DNA of 64,000 bases, from the NCBI GenBank assembly GCA_036936605.1, contig JAUPFV010000004.1:125055706-125119705 (forward strand). The letters are read 5' to 3'. Positions 9,326 through 19,195 of the stretch are shown here, in pieces. The stretch's first letter is position 1. Each line of letters opens with the position of its first letter. Both the position numbers and the translations under genes were made by a program. The DNA comes from Limnanthes douglasii subsp. nivea (Eukaryota > Streptophyta > Magnoliopsida > Brassicales > Limnanthaceae). The notes below the pieces were generated by a model. The model made no database searches. It was not told the DNA's origin and worked only from the letters and a program-made list of their open reading frames with translations.

Positions 9326-12290
9326 TTATCCGGACTCTCTTGGCTTCTTCTTCTTTGGGTCATCATTTTCTTCATCCGGACTCTCCCAGTCTCTTCCTCT
9401 TCATCGGTTGTGTCATCCCATCCACTGGAATAACCATGCTTGTCACCATCAGCCATAGTATGGTGAGGAAGGTCGTCATATTCCATAAATCGCCATAAGT
9501 CCCAAAGTGTCCTCTGCAGAAATTTTTGATGAAAGAGAAGGACCATGTCTGACTTGACTTCGACATACCTTTCCTCTTGGGAGTCAATCACCTGGTTGGT
9601 ATATGCATCAATCCTAGCTTGGATTGTCTTCTCTTTCTCCTTTAGCAAGTCATCCTTCTCTTGCTTAGCCTGGGACACAGCATCTTCAAGCGATATCTTA
9701 TCGTTTGTCAGGGTTTGAATTATGTTGTCTCTGGTCTTCACCTTCTCTTTCGAAAAAGAAAGATTTTTCTACAAGTTAACATACTTGGATTGAATCTTTG
9801 AGACAACCCCCTCCGAAGTGGCCAGTTTGGTGGCCAAGTCATCCTTCCCCTTTATCAACTCCTCATTTTCTTTCTTCAGCGCCTTGAAATTCTGCTTGAC
9901 TGTAAGGAAGTCATTGGACAAACTCTCCTTATCAGTATTGAGTGTGTTGATGATGGTTGAATGATTTCGTACTTGCTTCTCCAAGGTAAGCATTGGCTGG
10001 ATATTGCTCAATAAGGAGTGGGTGATGATGTCTCTCTCACTTAAAACAGAAAAAGATCTACCATTGAATGTGACGATATTCAAAGAGCTTGGGGGGAGGT
10101 AGGGTCCAGGAAAATCATCTTTGTCAAGGTCTTAAAAATAAAGGCCAATCCCTTGTAGCCCACTAATATCGACACCATCAATGTTGATGTCCCCTCCGGC
10201 ACCCTCTCTGGTGTGAAAGTCAGTGGGGATTTCTTCTGCTTGAGTTGGGTCAGTTGGGTCAACTGGAGGAAGAGGCTCCAGAGGCCGGAGAGAAACTTCG
10301 TCTCCCTTGGAGGTTTTCTTTTTCTTGGCCTCCCTCTCTAAGCCTTCTACTCCCTGTTTTCTATCTTTCTTGGGAGCCTTTGGGGGTTTTGAAGATCCAA
10401 CCACTTCCCTGGTGCTTTCATATTCCACCACTTGTAATAAAGCAACATCAATCTGTCTGTGTTCTTGCCCCTCTGGGTTTGTTAGGACAGCTTCCTCCAC
10501 CTCGGTAGGATTGGACTCAACCACACCTTGCTTACCTTTGCCCTTCTTGCCCTTCATCTTGCTTGGGGCTTTAGCTCTTCCAGGCAAGACCAATTTTCCA
10601 TCTTTTCCCTCTATCTTCCGAAGAATCACCCCCGGAGGGGGTGGAGTGGTTAATTCCTCCCAAGAAAAGTCCCTATGGTCGGTTGTATTCCAGAGATGGT
10701 ATCTTGTTAAATTGCCTCCGGTAAAATAGTTGTGGAAGCGGTTTCCACATTTCTCAGCAGCCCACACATTTAGCTTGGCACAAGTAGTTTGCCCAGCCTC
10801 TAAGTAATCGTTGAAATCCTTAGGCAGCACTACCAAAAAACAAAAGAAGAGAAATTAGACAAACAAATTTGTTATAAGTAACGGTGGAAGTATGTGATGA
10901 GGTTTTTACCATCGTTTCGCCATCTGCTGGTAAGCATGCTTGGGTTGATACCAGCTTTATTTTCCTCCCATTCTCCCATGTACCACTCATGAACAAAAAT
11001 TGAGTCTTCCAGCTTTTCTCCGACTCAAGTAAGTCATCCACCGCCTTGTAATCATCACTCATATTGAAGTGATAGAAGAGGATGACATGGTTTCTGCAGA
11101 GGCTTGCTACAGCAGTAAATTTCTCCATCGGAAGAAGAATTCCGGAGAGCCTGGAAGCCATGATACAGGTCATAAGGGTGAACCAGGCATTAGGGCTCAG
11201 TTGACTTGGGCAGAGCTTTATGAGATGGAAATATCTGACTATCTCTGGGTCCAAGGGAAACCTAAGCCCCCAATTAAATAACTCAGTATAGAAGACTATC
11301 TCATTGAGTTTGCAATCCATGGGCGTCTCCGGATCGACTGGTATCCTCACTTTAACATTCGCCGGAATCCCCCACTTCGTCCTCATCCGGCCAAGTTCAG
11401 CTGTATGAATAAAAGCATAATTGATCTTCTGCATGGCTAGCAGATATTTTACACTTACTTTGTGGAAACAAGGCCCCACTTTAGCTACAAGGCACTCCGG
11501 CAGATCTGGATGCTTTAAACACAACTTCTCTTTGCCTTTGCTCTTCTTGTTGATAGTAGTCTCACTTGTCTGCCCGGAGACATCAGTCTCAAAAGGGGCT
11601 TCTTCGAAGCTGTCCTCCATTACATCTTCCATTACCATGGAAGGATTGTCAGCTATTTTTGGGAGAGAAAAGCTAGTGGTTGGCTCAGTAGGCCCTCCGG
11701 ATGGTTGGGCATTTCTTTCATCTTGTGGTCTGGAGTCCGGTTGGGGCTCAGATCCGGAGGGCTCTTTCCAAAGGCTTGAACTGGTTGTCTCCGGACCGGA
11801 CAGCTTGTCCTTGGGAATTGGGTGCTTTCGACCCTGTAGTTTTACTCTTAGCCCCGAACTTAGAAGGCGTGGATTTTAGAGGTTTAGGCTGTGCAGTGGC
11901 AGCCTGTCCTTTCACCAAACGACCCCTTCGTCGATCTACCAGCTTTTCTGGGGAGATTTCAGCGTCTGATCCCATGGCAATGAATGGGGAAGGTCCCTTA
12001 AAACTTGTAACCGCCTGTTCTGGTTCAACAACGGGCTCTGATTCCTGGACCGATGAGCCTGAAGCGATTGGAGAAAGGTTGGGCTGGAATAACCTTCTGG
12101 GCTTAGAACTTTTGGAAGAAGACGAACCCCGATCAGGCTCTGAACTTGGTGTATCAGACTTGTCAATAGGAGAAACAGGGAGGCCTGCAGCAATGCACCT
12201 TTCTCGTTCGACATTTTGAATTTTTTCTAACTCCAACAAGTTGAGCCACTCACCTTTTACTAGGGTGTTTCTTGCTGTGAACATAAACTC
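9326..12290 (-). pseudogene. Antisense gene (aORF) of the gypsy element, PF04195-like plus coiled coil, copy 1
   Basis: The gene is read from about 12284 (MFTARNTLVKGEWLNL) down to a stop at about 9326. Regions in order are a Ser/Pro/Lys-rich N-terminal region (12284-11640, with a frame change near 11750) and a globular domain (11640-10910) containing VKYLLAMQKINYAF, WGLRFPLDPEIVRYFHL and PSQLSPNAWFTLMTCIMASR. That domain resembles the putative gypsy-type transposon family PF04195 found in antisense ORFs of Tat elements. Next come an 80-bp intron, a basic Pro/Lys-rich linker (10829-10130), two heptad-rich coiled-coil blocks (10083-9600) and an acidic/basic tail. A one-base deletion near 10950 and stops break it. 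The role of such proteins is unknown. The start is supported by a TATA-like box about 100 bp upstream. Confidence 0.8.
10830..10909 (-). other. Intron in the antisense gene, copy 1
   Basis: On the minus strand the donor is GATG/GTAAAAACC and the acceptor TTTTTTGGTAG/TG. Splicing in the frame that reads NPSMLTSRW before the intron and LPKDFNDYL after it gives a phase-1 junction. Copy 2 has a matching 78-bp intron at 39391-39468 with the same phase, which supports it as real. Confidence 0.7.
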
Positions 12291-12380
12291 ACACCAAAAT
12301 AAGGGTTTTTGAGAGGTAAAAGCTTTGAAGATTAATAGAGTAGAGATAATGAAGATGGTAAAATAGTGAAAAGTGGACTA

Positions 12381-12387
12381 ATTTATA
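12381..12387 (-). promoter_or_regulatory. TATA-like box ahead of the antisense gene, copy 1
   Basis: TAGTATAAAT on the minus strand, about 97 bp before the ATG of the antisense gene. Copy 2 keeps the same box at 40929-40935, followed in both by a similar TTTTACCATCTTCAT stretch. This suggests the antisense gene has its own promoter, separate from the LTR. Confidence 0.5.
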
Positions 12388-12707
12388 CTAAAAGAACAAA
12401 AGATGCTTCGATACCTAGGAGAATAGGAAAAATAGGTGTAATGATTAAGGGCGGCGCTGATGTCACCAACATTAATTAAGAGGTTACTTTTTAAAGTAAG
12501 TGGGAGCGCCATTCTAAGAGAAAAACGGCCGGTGAGGCGAATCAGAGAAGGACACGTGTCCCACGATCTCTGACAAAACCGTTGAGCTTCTCAGAGTTTC
12601 ATTAGTCCGGCTAAAGTCGTTACGCAATTCGAAATCTGTCCGTCCGTGGTTACGGGTGCACGTGAACTATTTTTTTAGGTTTTTCCAAAGGCCTTCGAAC
12701 ATAACCT

Positions 12708-12716
12708 AAAAAGGGG
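12708..12716 (+). promoter_or_regulatory. Polypurine tract, gypsy copy 1
   Basis: AAAAAGGGG lies four bases before the 3' LTR. It would prime plus-strand DNA synthesis. Copy 2 has AAAAAAGGGG at 41254-41263 in the same position. Confidence 0.75.
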
Positions 12717-12720
12717 CTAC

Positions 12721-13096
12721 TGATGAGTCCGAAATTTCTCACCACTCACTATGGGAACCGTACAGGGGAAATTCAGACAAAAACTACCCACTGAACCATC
12801 CGAACAGGACTAATGTATTAAAAACTAAATCACTTCATGACTAAGCTAAATACCTACCTGCTTAAAAGCCAATGGGTCATTGAACTCGACCCGAATTCAT
12901 AAGTATGACCCGAGAGCCCATGTGGCCCATAATTAAGGGTATAAATACCCAACCACTTTCATTAATGAGGGTAATGAACATTAAATACAACTAGACAGCT
13001 CAAATCTCTCACTACAAACTACTTAAGCATTAAATACCCTCGAAACATCACAAAACTTTAGACAAAATTACCCTGAGTTGAAAATTATCCACACCA
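12721..13096 (+). repeat. Gypsy copy 1, 3' LTR (376 bp)
   Basis: Starts TGATGAGTCC and ends CCACACCA, preceded by the polypurine tract and followed by the TAGAT duplication at 13097-13101. Its TATA box is at 12940-12946. It keeps the 17 bp that the 5' LTR has lost. Confidence 0.93.
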
Positions 13097-13960
13097 TAGA
13101 TAATTTTCAATCTGCATATTCCAGAACCCAAAATCTACACCATCGAATTTTTCAAGTCTCAGCTTTCTTTCGTTTGTTACCATTTCTCCCACTCAAATTT
13201 GACCTCCTTTGGATAGCTACCAACCTGGCTCTGATACCAGTTCTAAGAAAAATACACTAATTTCCTAGAAGATCACTTTTAAATTGGCTTGAGGTAAAAA
13301 AAGAGGTTTGAGAAAATACACAATTTTCCTACAATGAGATCAAAAGAAAAGAAGGAACACAAAACAAAAGTGAAATCGAACACCCAATTTTTACCGGAGT
13401 TCAGCAAATTATACCTACATCTCCGGACCTGCTGCAGATAAATTTTATTAGAAAGACATAGTGACTCTGCTGAATTTGATGCATACATAAAGATTCCTAA
13501 CTTTTGGTTTTTTTGTAGAGACTGTAACACAAAGAAGAAAAAACGTTTACAGTCCTTAATGTGTAATTTATGACTCATTAAATTACACCGTCTTTTCAAA
13601 TTCACTCCAGCTCTTTTTAATGAGTCTAACACTTGCATCATATTCATTGTCCTATCATCATCGCGAACTTCATTGTCTTTTTATCTAACACATAGTTCTT
13701 ACTAAGAGTTCATGCTTGTTTCCAAACCACTATAACTCGTTTTGACTGACCACAAAGTGTAGCAGACTGGTTTTCAACCATAGCGCTCCAACTTGTTTCC
13801 TAGCCACTACGACTCGTTTCGGCTGGCAGAACCTCAGTCACTGATGGCTTACTTTCTTTGATTTTCACTCTTGCGTCTCAGGATCGTCATTATTGTCTTT
13901 ACCTTGTCTCCCGAAAGTGTGGCTGGGTTTTTTTTTACTCATATGGTGAAGACATGAAAG
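13097..13960 (-). mobile_element. Copia retrotransposon, 5' part: leader, primer site and probable 5' LTR
   Basis: 13102-13225 is the rest of the copia leader, cut from gag at 3597 by the gypsy insertion. 13226-13239 is the primer site. About 13240-13960 is AT-rich with no coding content and is where the 5' LTR should lie. Its outer end cannot be fixed because the matching 3' LTR is outside the window. Confidence 0.65.
13226..13239 (-). promoter_or_regulatory. Copia primer-binding site (initiator tRNA-Met type)
   Basis: The minus strand reads TGGTATCAGAGCCA, the standard plant copia primer site complementary to the 3' end of initiator tRNA-Met. Its orientation agrees with the minus-strand copia genes at 1-3597. 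Confidence 0.85.
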
Positions 13961-14135
13961 ACTCTCACAACCATTTTTTATGAAGTATCAAGACTGACGC
14001 TAATAGTCAGCCGTCGTCGAGATATTTCGCGGAGCTTCATCTCATAAAATTGCAGCAATGATGATGTTTTTCATCAATTTTTTTTGAATTTGAAGAGTAA
14101 GGTTAAGATCGATGGGCTTTTAGGGGGGGGGGGGG

Positions 14136-14368
14136 TGTTAGGTGCGACCAAAAGTCCCACATCCCACATCGGTTAAAACATGGGAAGAAAGATCAGTATA
14201 TAAGTTAAGAATACATCTCCATTAGGGTGAGGCCTTTTGGAAGTGGACCAAAAGCAAAGTCGTGCGGGCCAGTGGGCCCAAAGCGGACAATATCACACTA
14301 TTATAGAGATCAAAGTATTCTTACTTATATACAAAAGCGGAATATACTGACCCAATATATTCCTTACA
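14136..14368 (+). repeat. TRIM left LTR
   Basis: TGTTAGGTGC to CCTTACA, 233 bp. It differs from the right LTR at seven positions by hand count, all substitutions. Confidence 0.93.
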
Positions 14369-14370
14369 AA

Positions 14371-14382
14371 TGGTATCAGAGC
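14371..14382 (+). promoter_or_regulatory. TRIM primer-binding site
   Basis: TGGTATCAGAGC, complementary to initiator tRNA-Met, two bases after the left LTR. Confidence 0.9.
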
Positions 14383-14490
14383 ACCAGGCCCAGACGGAAC
14401 GCGATGTGGTGGGTTGTGATGTGGGTGAAATTCTGCGAACATCATACCAGAAGCCAGGAGCCACACTCAAGGTGAATGATCTGCTGGATG

Positions 14491-14617
14491 GATGGAGTGC
14501 CACGGCTCATCAAGCAGGTAGCTTGATAAAGGAGTGGCGCAGATTCATCTAAGGATGGAGTGCCTGATAGCTTATCAAGTAGGTGGCTTGATCAAGGAGC
14601 GGCACAGTGTCATCTCA
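14491..14617 (+). repeat. 63-bp tandem duplication inside the TRIM
   Basis: Two diverged units start GATGGAGTGCC at 14491 and 14554. Both continue with a variant of CTYATCAAGYAGGTRGCTTGAT. The internal region of the TRIM therefore grew by duplication. Confidence 0.75.
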
Positions 14618-14728
14618 TAGTGAGCAGATAGATCTGCCCTAAAGCTCTAAAGTGCAGGTTTCTCTTCACCTGAGTAGAGTAGGCGGATGGAAATCAATTG
14701 AGAGGAGGCTAGAGTGGTACTTTGTTCG

Positions 14729-14738
14729 AGAGGAGGAT
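14729..14738 (+). promoter_or_regulatory. TRIM polypurine tract
   Basis: GAGAGGAGGA directly before the right LTR. Confidence 0.75.
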
Positions 14739-14971
14739 TGTTAGGTGCGACCAAAAGTCCCACATCCCACATCGGTTAAAACATGGGAAGAAAGATCAGT
14801 ATATAAGTTAAGAATACATCTCCATTAGGGTGAGGCCTTTTGGAAGTGGACCAAAAGCAAAGCCGTGCGGGCCAGTGGGCCCAAAGCGGACAATATCAAA
14901 CTACTGTAGAGATCGGAGTATTCTTACTTATATACAAAAGCGGAATATACTGACCCAATATATTCCCTACA
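14739..14971 (+). repeat. TRIM right LTR
   Basis: TGTTAGGTGC to CCCTACA, 233 bp, the same length as the left LTR. Confidence 0.93.
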
Positions 14972-14977
14972 GGGGGT

Positions 14978-15063
14978 TGGTTCTCATCTTTTGTGTATGG
15001 TTTGTGACGAATAAATTGTATGGTTCTCATCTTTTGTGTATGGTTTGTGACGAATAAATTTCA
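14978..15063 (+). repeat. 43-bp tandem duplication beside the TRIM
   Basis: TGGTTCTCATCTTTTGTGTA starts at 14978 and again at 15021. The two units are nearly identical through GACGAATAAATT. Confidence 0.85.
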
Positions 15064-15590
15064 TCACATAGAGGACTCTGTAGCCCGCATTGCTAAGATT
15101 AAAACTAATGGATTGTACATAAGTGTAAACCACTCTAAACTAATATGAAGCCTTTTGAGAATGTACCAAAGGAAAATACGTTTGATTATTCGGACTATTC
15201 ATGTTTGTGTGAACCAAATTTAACTAGTAAAATTCCTTTTTAGAATGTACTAAAGGAAAACCTAGTCCGCCCAATCACCGACCATGTAAGAAATATATAT
15301 ATAATTTTTTCATAATGTATGATTTTAACTAAAACCCTAAAACAATTATGATACTTGTGTCTGTCATGGTTTGATGAGAAATGAAATTGGTTTCCATAAA
15401 TGTAAGGATTTGTACCTGAGAGTGGACGTGACTTTTTTCTGCAGCTTTGTCTGATTATGTTTAGGGTATTTAGGTCGGGGTTGGTTTATTCACTGTATGA
15501 GGTTGAGCATATATAAGTCTTGTTTGGAATTGTTTTAGGTGAAATAGATTTTTCTCATGCTAAAAGTTTCTTATATTTAGTTTTGTTGGA
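15064..15590. other. Non-coding stretch
   Basis: AT-rich with no convincing ORF. Two variants of AGAATGTACYAAAGGAAAA occur at about 15159 and 15242, a weak local duplication. Confidence 0.4.
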
Positions 15591-15795
15591 GGAAACCCGC
15601 AACCGCTACTCAACGTGTGCGCATAGGATAAAACATCAGTCTAACATAGTAGCTTGCAAACCAATGCCAGAAGGTAAACCACACAAAGTGACTGACTCAA
15701 ACCAAAAAATCGTTTGGAGAGGGGGGCGAGCGCATGCCCTTTTAGTCACGATTTCCTCCCTCCACCAACTCGGCTACCCATGCATGGTTAAATTT
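15591..15795 (-). mobile_element. tRNA-derived SINE-like piece, copy 1
   Basis: The minus strand reads TAGCCGAGTTGG (15779-15768), an exact fit to the RNA polymerase III box A consensus TRGCNNAGYNGG. About 65 bp on is a weak box B (GGTTTGAGTC). The body TGTGTGGTTTACCTTCTGGC, then TTGGTTTGCAAGCTA, is shared with 47.9-48.0 kb on the same strand. It has no coding capacity. Its 3' end is not clear. Confidence 0.5.
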
Positions 15796-17386
15796 CTCTT
15801 ATTTATGTATAGACACCGTGGATTTGAGCTAAAATATAATATATTATAAAAATTGGTTTTTTTAATATTTTAATTATTCAATCTTCAAGTATTTATTTAA
15901 TAATAGTCACAATGTTGATTTTGGAAGATAATAATGACAGGTAAAATACCAAACAATACAAACAAATGAAGTTATAAATATTTTGAAGTAATTCTAATTT
16001 AATATTTTAAAATCAGATTAAACAAAAAATTGAAATTCATTTTATTATTTTAAAAAATAACATAAAGTAATTTTTATATAACACTAATAATCATATATAT
16101 ATAAAAAAACTTTTTTTCCGTATAAATAGTGGTCAAAATGCCACTTTTTGGTACTATGTGTAGCTTATAAAACATAGTTTATTGATTTAATAGATAAATT
16201 ATTACAAAAAAATTTCAAGATTAATGATCAGGTTTGTTTTTTTCCTTCAAAGAAATCATCTACCACCAAGATCAAAGATTAAAATATTTAAAGCTCTAAA
16301 TCACTATTTTTCAACAAAGTAAAAAAATTCATAATTTAGACATACTGGTTTTTTCCGGTAAATATATTGTCGGTATTTAATAAAGACTCACAATATCATC
16401 AGTGTTCTTTATAAGATGAAAAAATAGTTTTTCAATGAGTGTTATGAGACCATCTGTTAAGATTAAGTTTCTATGAATTTCATATTCTAAATTTATGATT
16501 TAAGTATGTCTCATTTAAATTTAGTAAAAGATACACGTTATGTTTCATGGTTGTTTGTGACTGATAAAAAGTGTGTGTCTAATAAATTGATTTATAAAAA
16601 TGCATTGATTTTTAGATTTTCAGACCTTATGAAGATGAAATTAATCTTTGAGACATGTTTTCAAATTTCTGAACTGCGATAGCCACCGCAAAAAAAGGTT
16701 GTCATCGCGACACCTAAAGTATATAAAGTTGTGGTAGAGTTTTGATGGTAGAAATCGAGTCTTATTAACTTAGATTATATGTAATATTATGGTAAAATGA
16801 CCATTTGAGAACACATTGAAAATATTATATATAATGTTTTTGATTGAAAGAATTTAGGATTGAACTTTGTGGCCAATATAGATGTGAGTTAGTGTTTAAT
16901 TATTTCCCTCTTCATATAAGAACTTTGACTTTCTATAAGTATTAGTGAAAACGAAGAATACCTTAAACATAATATATGGTGGGTGCTTAATGATAAATGA
17001 CCATGAAGGAAAAAAAATAAAGGTTTAATCGTCCATGCATTTCATTTTTGTATAGAGAAGCATAAGGTAAGTCTTGTTTAAAACGATGTTCCATTATATA
17101 AAGTAGAAGATTATAAGAGGAAATTTGAACACTACAAAACTTTTATAAAATTAAAGATAATCTCATACGTGATCGGTTGATATGGCTGCAACCATTCGTG
17201 GTTGTATTTTAGTGCAAGATACAATGAGTAACCAAAACCCGATTATTGGTGAAATATTTATCTACCTATGTATGGTAGTTCGTGTGTAGTTTGCGTTATT
17301 TGTGATGTTTGTTTATTATTATATATTGTAAATTTAATGTATCAAAATGATGGATTATGTGTATCTTCTTTTATAATATATCTCAA

Positions 17387-17390
<4 letters not shown>
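15796..17390. other. AT-rich non-coding stretch
   Basis: No ORF, RNA gene or terminal repeat could be supported. Long A/T runs dominate. Confidence 0.4.

Positions 17391-17419
<29 letters not shown>
17391..17419. repeat. (TA)n microsatellite
   Basis: Uninterrupted TA repeat of about 14 units. Confidence 0.95.
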
Positions 17420-17423
<4 letters not shown>

Positions 17424-17574
17424 GGATAATTCACTAAAACATCAAAAAACGACCAACGATATTTCATCGTGTTCAATGATTATTTTTTACGTCATGGGTA
17501 TTTACATCTTATATTCATAATAAGTCATAGTCAATTAACAAGTCAAAATTATTTAAGTGTTAGGTTGAAAAAAA

Positions 17575-17800
17575 TTAGTAAAAAATTAAATACGTTAGAT
17601 CTGATTGTGGTGGTGAATATTACGAGATATATGAGCATTCAAGTGAACAACATCATAGATCATTTATGACATTCCTAGAGAAGTATGGAATAGTTCATCG
17701 GTATATGATACCAGACTTGCCTAGTATGAATTTATATTTAAGAGACAAAACCGGACATTAAATGATATGGTAAACATTATGATTAACCATTCAAGGTAAT
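17575..17800 (+). pseudogene. Copia integrase relic
   Basis: One frame reads VRSDCGGEYYEIYEHSSEQH, then MTFLEKYGIVHRYMIP and LPSMN. This matches the copia integrase core pattern (RSDxGGEYY, FLxxxGIVxQYTMPxxPxMNGV). Its strand is opposite to the copia element at 1-3651. The third catalytic glutamate region has decayed and no flanking domain is clear. Confidence 0.7.
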
Positions 17801-18089
17801 TGTTCATAAGTTTTCTATCGATTTATTGAAGATAAATCTGAAGACTTTTTTAGATAAACACATGAATATTCTCTAGTCTTCCATTTAAAAAATATGTTGA
17901 AGTGAACCATAGCATTCATAACCCTTGAAGCTTGAGCTCGAAGCTTGACACCAGAATATCAATTTTTTTAAATAAACTTAAATATTTAGTTGTATTAATC
18001 ATCTAGTTTGAATACGTATATTGATTCATATCCGTGGATTTCGATATTTGATTTATATCTGTGATTCACTACTATAGCTTTAATTTCCA

Positions 18090-18480
18090 CTTTAAAGGAT
18101 TATTTATCACGACAATTAATTTAGTATATATTCTAGGAAACCTCATGTTATCTTTCATGGATGTCCACTATGAGTAAAATTTAATCTCGAGGCATGTGGA
18201 TGGTAAAAGACACACTGCATTCATCATATAACGAAGGGATCCGGTACTATAAAGTTATGTTATTCGACCTAAAAATATATGAGCCACTTACCAGCATCTA
18301 GTAAATAAGGTCATCCTAATCAACTTGATCATAAACTATAAGCCTATATTTAAAATATGTTATTCGAAAGAAACCATAATACCGACTATCTAAATGATCT
18401 TACAAAGATAGTTGAAAACCGACAATAGGTGAATTCGAAGTTAAACATAAAACAACGTACACGGTGATGTAATCTCAACA
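18090..18480 (+). pseudogene. Gypsy (Tat-like) reverse transcriptase relic
   Basis: Decayed frames read MLSFMDVHYE, then DGKRHTAFI, then NIXATYQHLVNKVI, then HNTDYLNDLTKIVE. The order follows the Tat RT: LSFMDxxxGYNQI, EHTAFIT, GATYQRLVNKVF, HLxDLxETF. Many stops are present. No LTRs were found around it. Confidence 0.6.
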
Positions 18481-19195
18481 TAACATAAAAAAGTTCAAAT
18501 TTTAGAGGAAAATCTGTACCTAAAATTGTTATTTCTCAATACATAACGTTTTAAGCTCTTATTTTCTATCTACATAACAAAGATAAAAATGAGATTGTCA
18601 CAACATATCTACAAAAAAATTTGTATTTTCAAAGCTCAATGGGTGACACTCTTAAGTTATTCATAATTGGTGACCTATCATGCTCTAGACCAATCTGAAG
18701 TAAAAAAGAGGAAGGAAAACTTATTCATTATTGGAGGAATTCTATAAACATTAAAATATGTGTGAATAAGGTGCATACGAACATGTACCTTGGGATGAAA
18801 GTTGATAACTGATGTATTCACTTCCTTCGGGCGTGTTGACTAGATGTATTTCTTATTTACATGTTAAATAATTTTTATGAATAATTTATATATATATATA
18901 TGGTTCCCTAATAATGAACATTTCTTAGTAAAACTTTATAAAGTACGATATATTTTTTTCTTTCTTATTTTTGACATGTAAGATTCAAGTTTTTTTTTGT
19001 TTTTTAAAAACTAAAAAGATTCATATTCGAGTAGTCGTGGGTAATAATTTTAATATATCATCTATTTATTTATATATCACTAATTCTTACACAATTAAAA
19101 GATTTATGTTTTTGGTCTTTGGTGTGGTATAAAAAAACCCACACTTAAATGTTTGTAGCAAAAACAATCTTATAAGTCTAAAAGACCTGTTTGAA
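18481..19195. other. Non-coding stretch
   Basis: Nothing supportable beyond AT-rich sequence, with a short TA run near 18889. Confidence 0.35.

Larger units (their letters stand above)
3652..13096 (+). mobile_element. Tat-lineage Ty3/gypsy retrotransposon, copy 1 (near full length, nested in copia)
   Basis: Parts in order are 5' LTR (3652-4010), primer site (about 4013), gag-pol on the plus strand (4082-8817), a non-coding gap with two hairpins, an antisense gene (12290-9326), a polypurine tract (12708-12716) and the 3' LTR (12721-13096). The RT and integrase order, an extra ancestral-type RNase H after the RT-RNase H, and an antisense ORF before the 3' LTR are features of the Tat group of plant gypsy elements (relatives such as Retand and Grande). 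By hand count the LTRs differ at about 13 positions plus one 17-bp gap, so the insertion is fairly recent. The pol gene is nevertheless dead. Confidence 0.92.
14136..14971 (+). mobile_element. TRIM (miniature LTR retrotransposon), complete
   Basis: Two 233-bp direct repeats flank a 370-bp internal region with no coding capacity. A tRNA-Met-type primer site follows the left LTR and a purine tract precedes the right one. GGGGG is duplicated on both sides (14131-14135 and 14972-14976). These are the defining traits of TRIMs, which move using enzymes of other elements. No 5S rRNA-like box was seen in the LTR, so it is not a Cassandra type. Confidence 0.93.

Noticed and set aside
10245..12219. Plus-strand open frames (10307-10729, 11421-11879, 11701-12219)
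   Set aside because: They are shadows of the antisense gene on the minus strand, which shows the conserved domain, the intron and the matching copy.
13226..13239. tRNA-Met gene fragment
   Set aside because: It is only the 14-bp complement of the tRNA 3' end, which is a retrotransposon primer site.
14136..14368. Cassandra-type LTR carrying 5S rRNA sequence
   Set aside because: I could not find the 5S internal promoter boxes in the 233-bp LTR.
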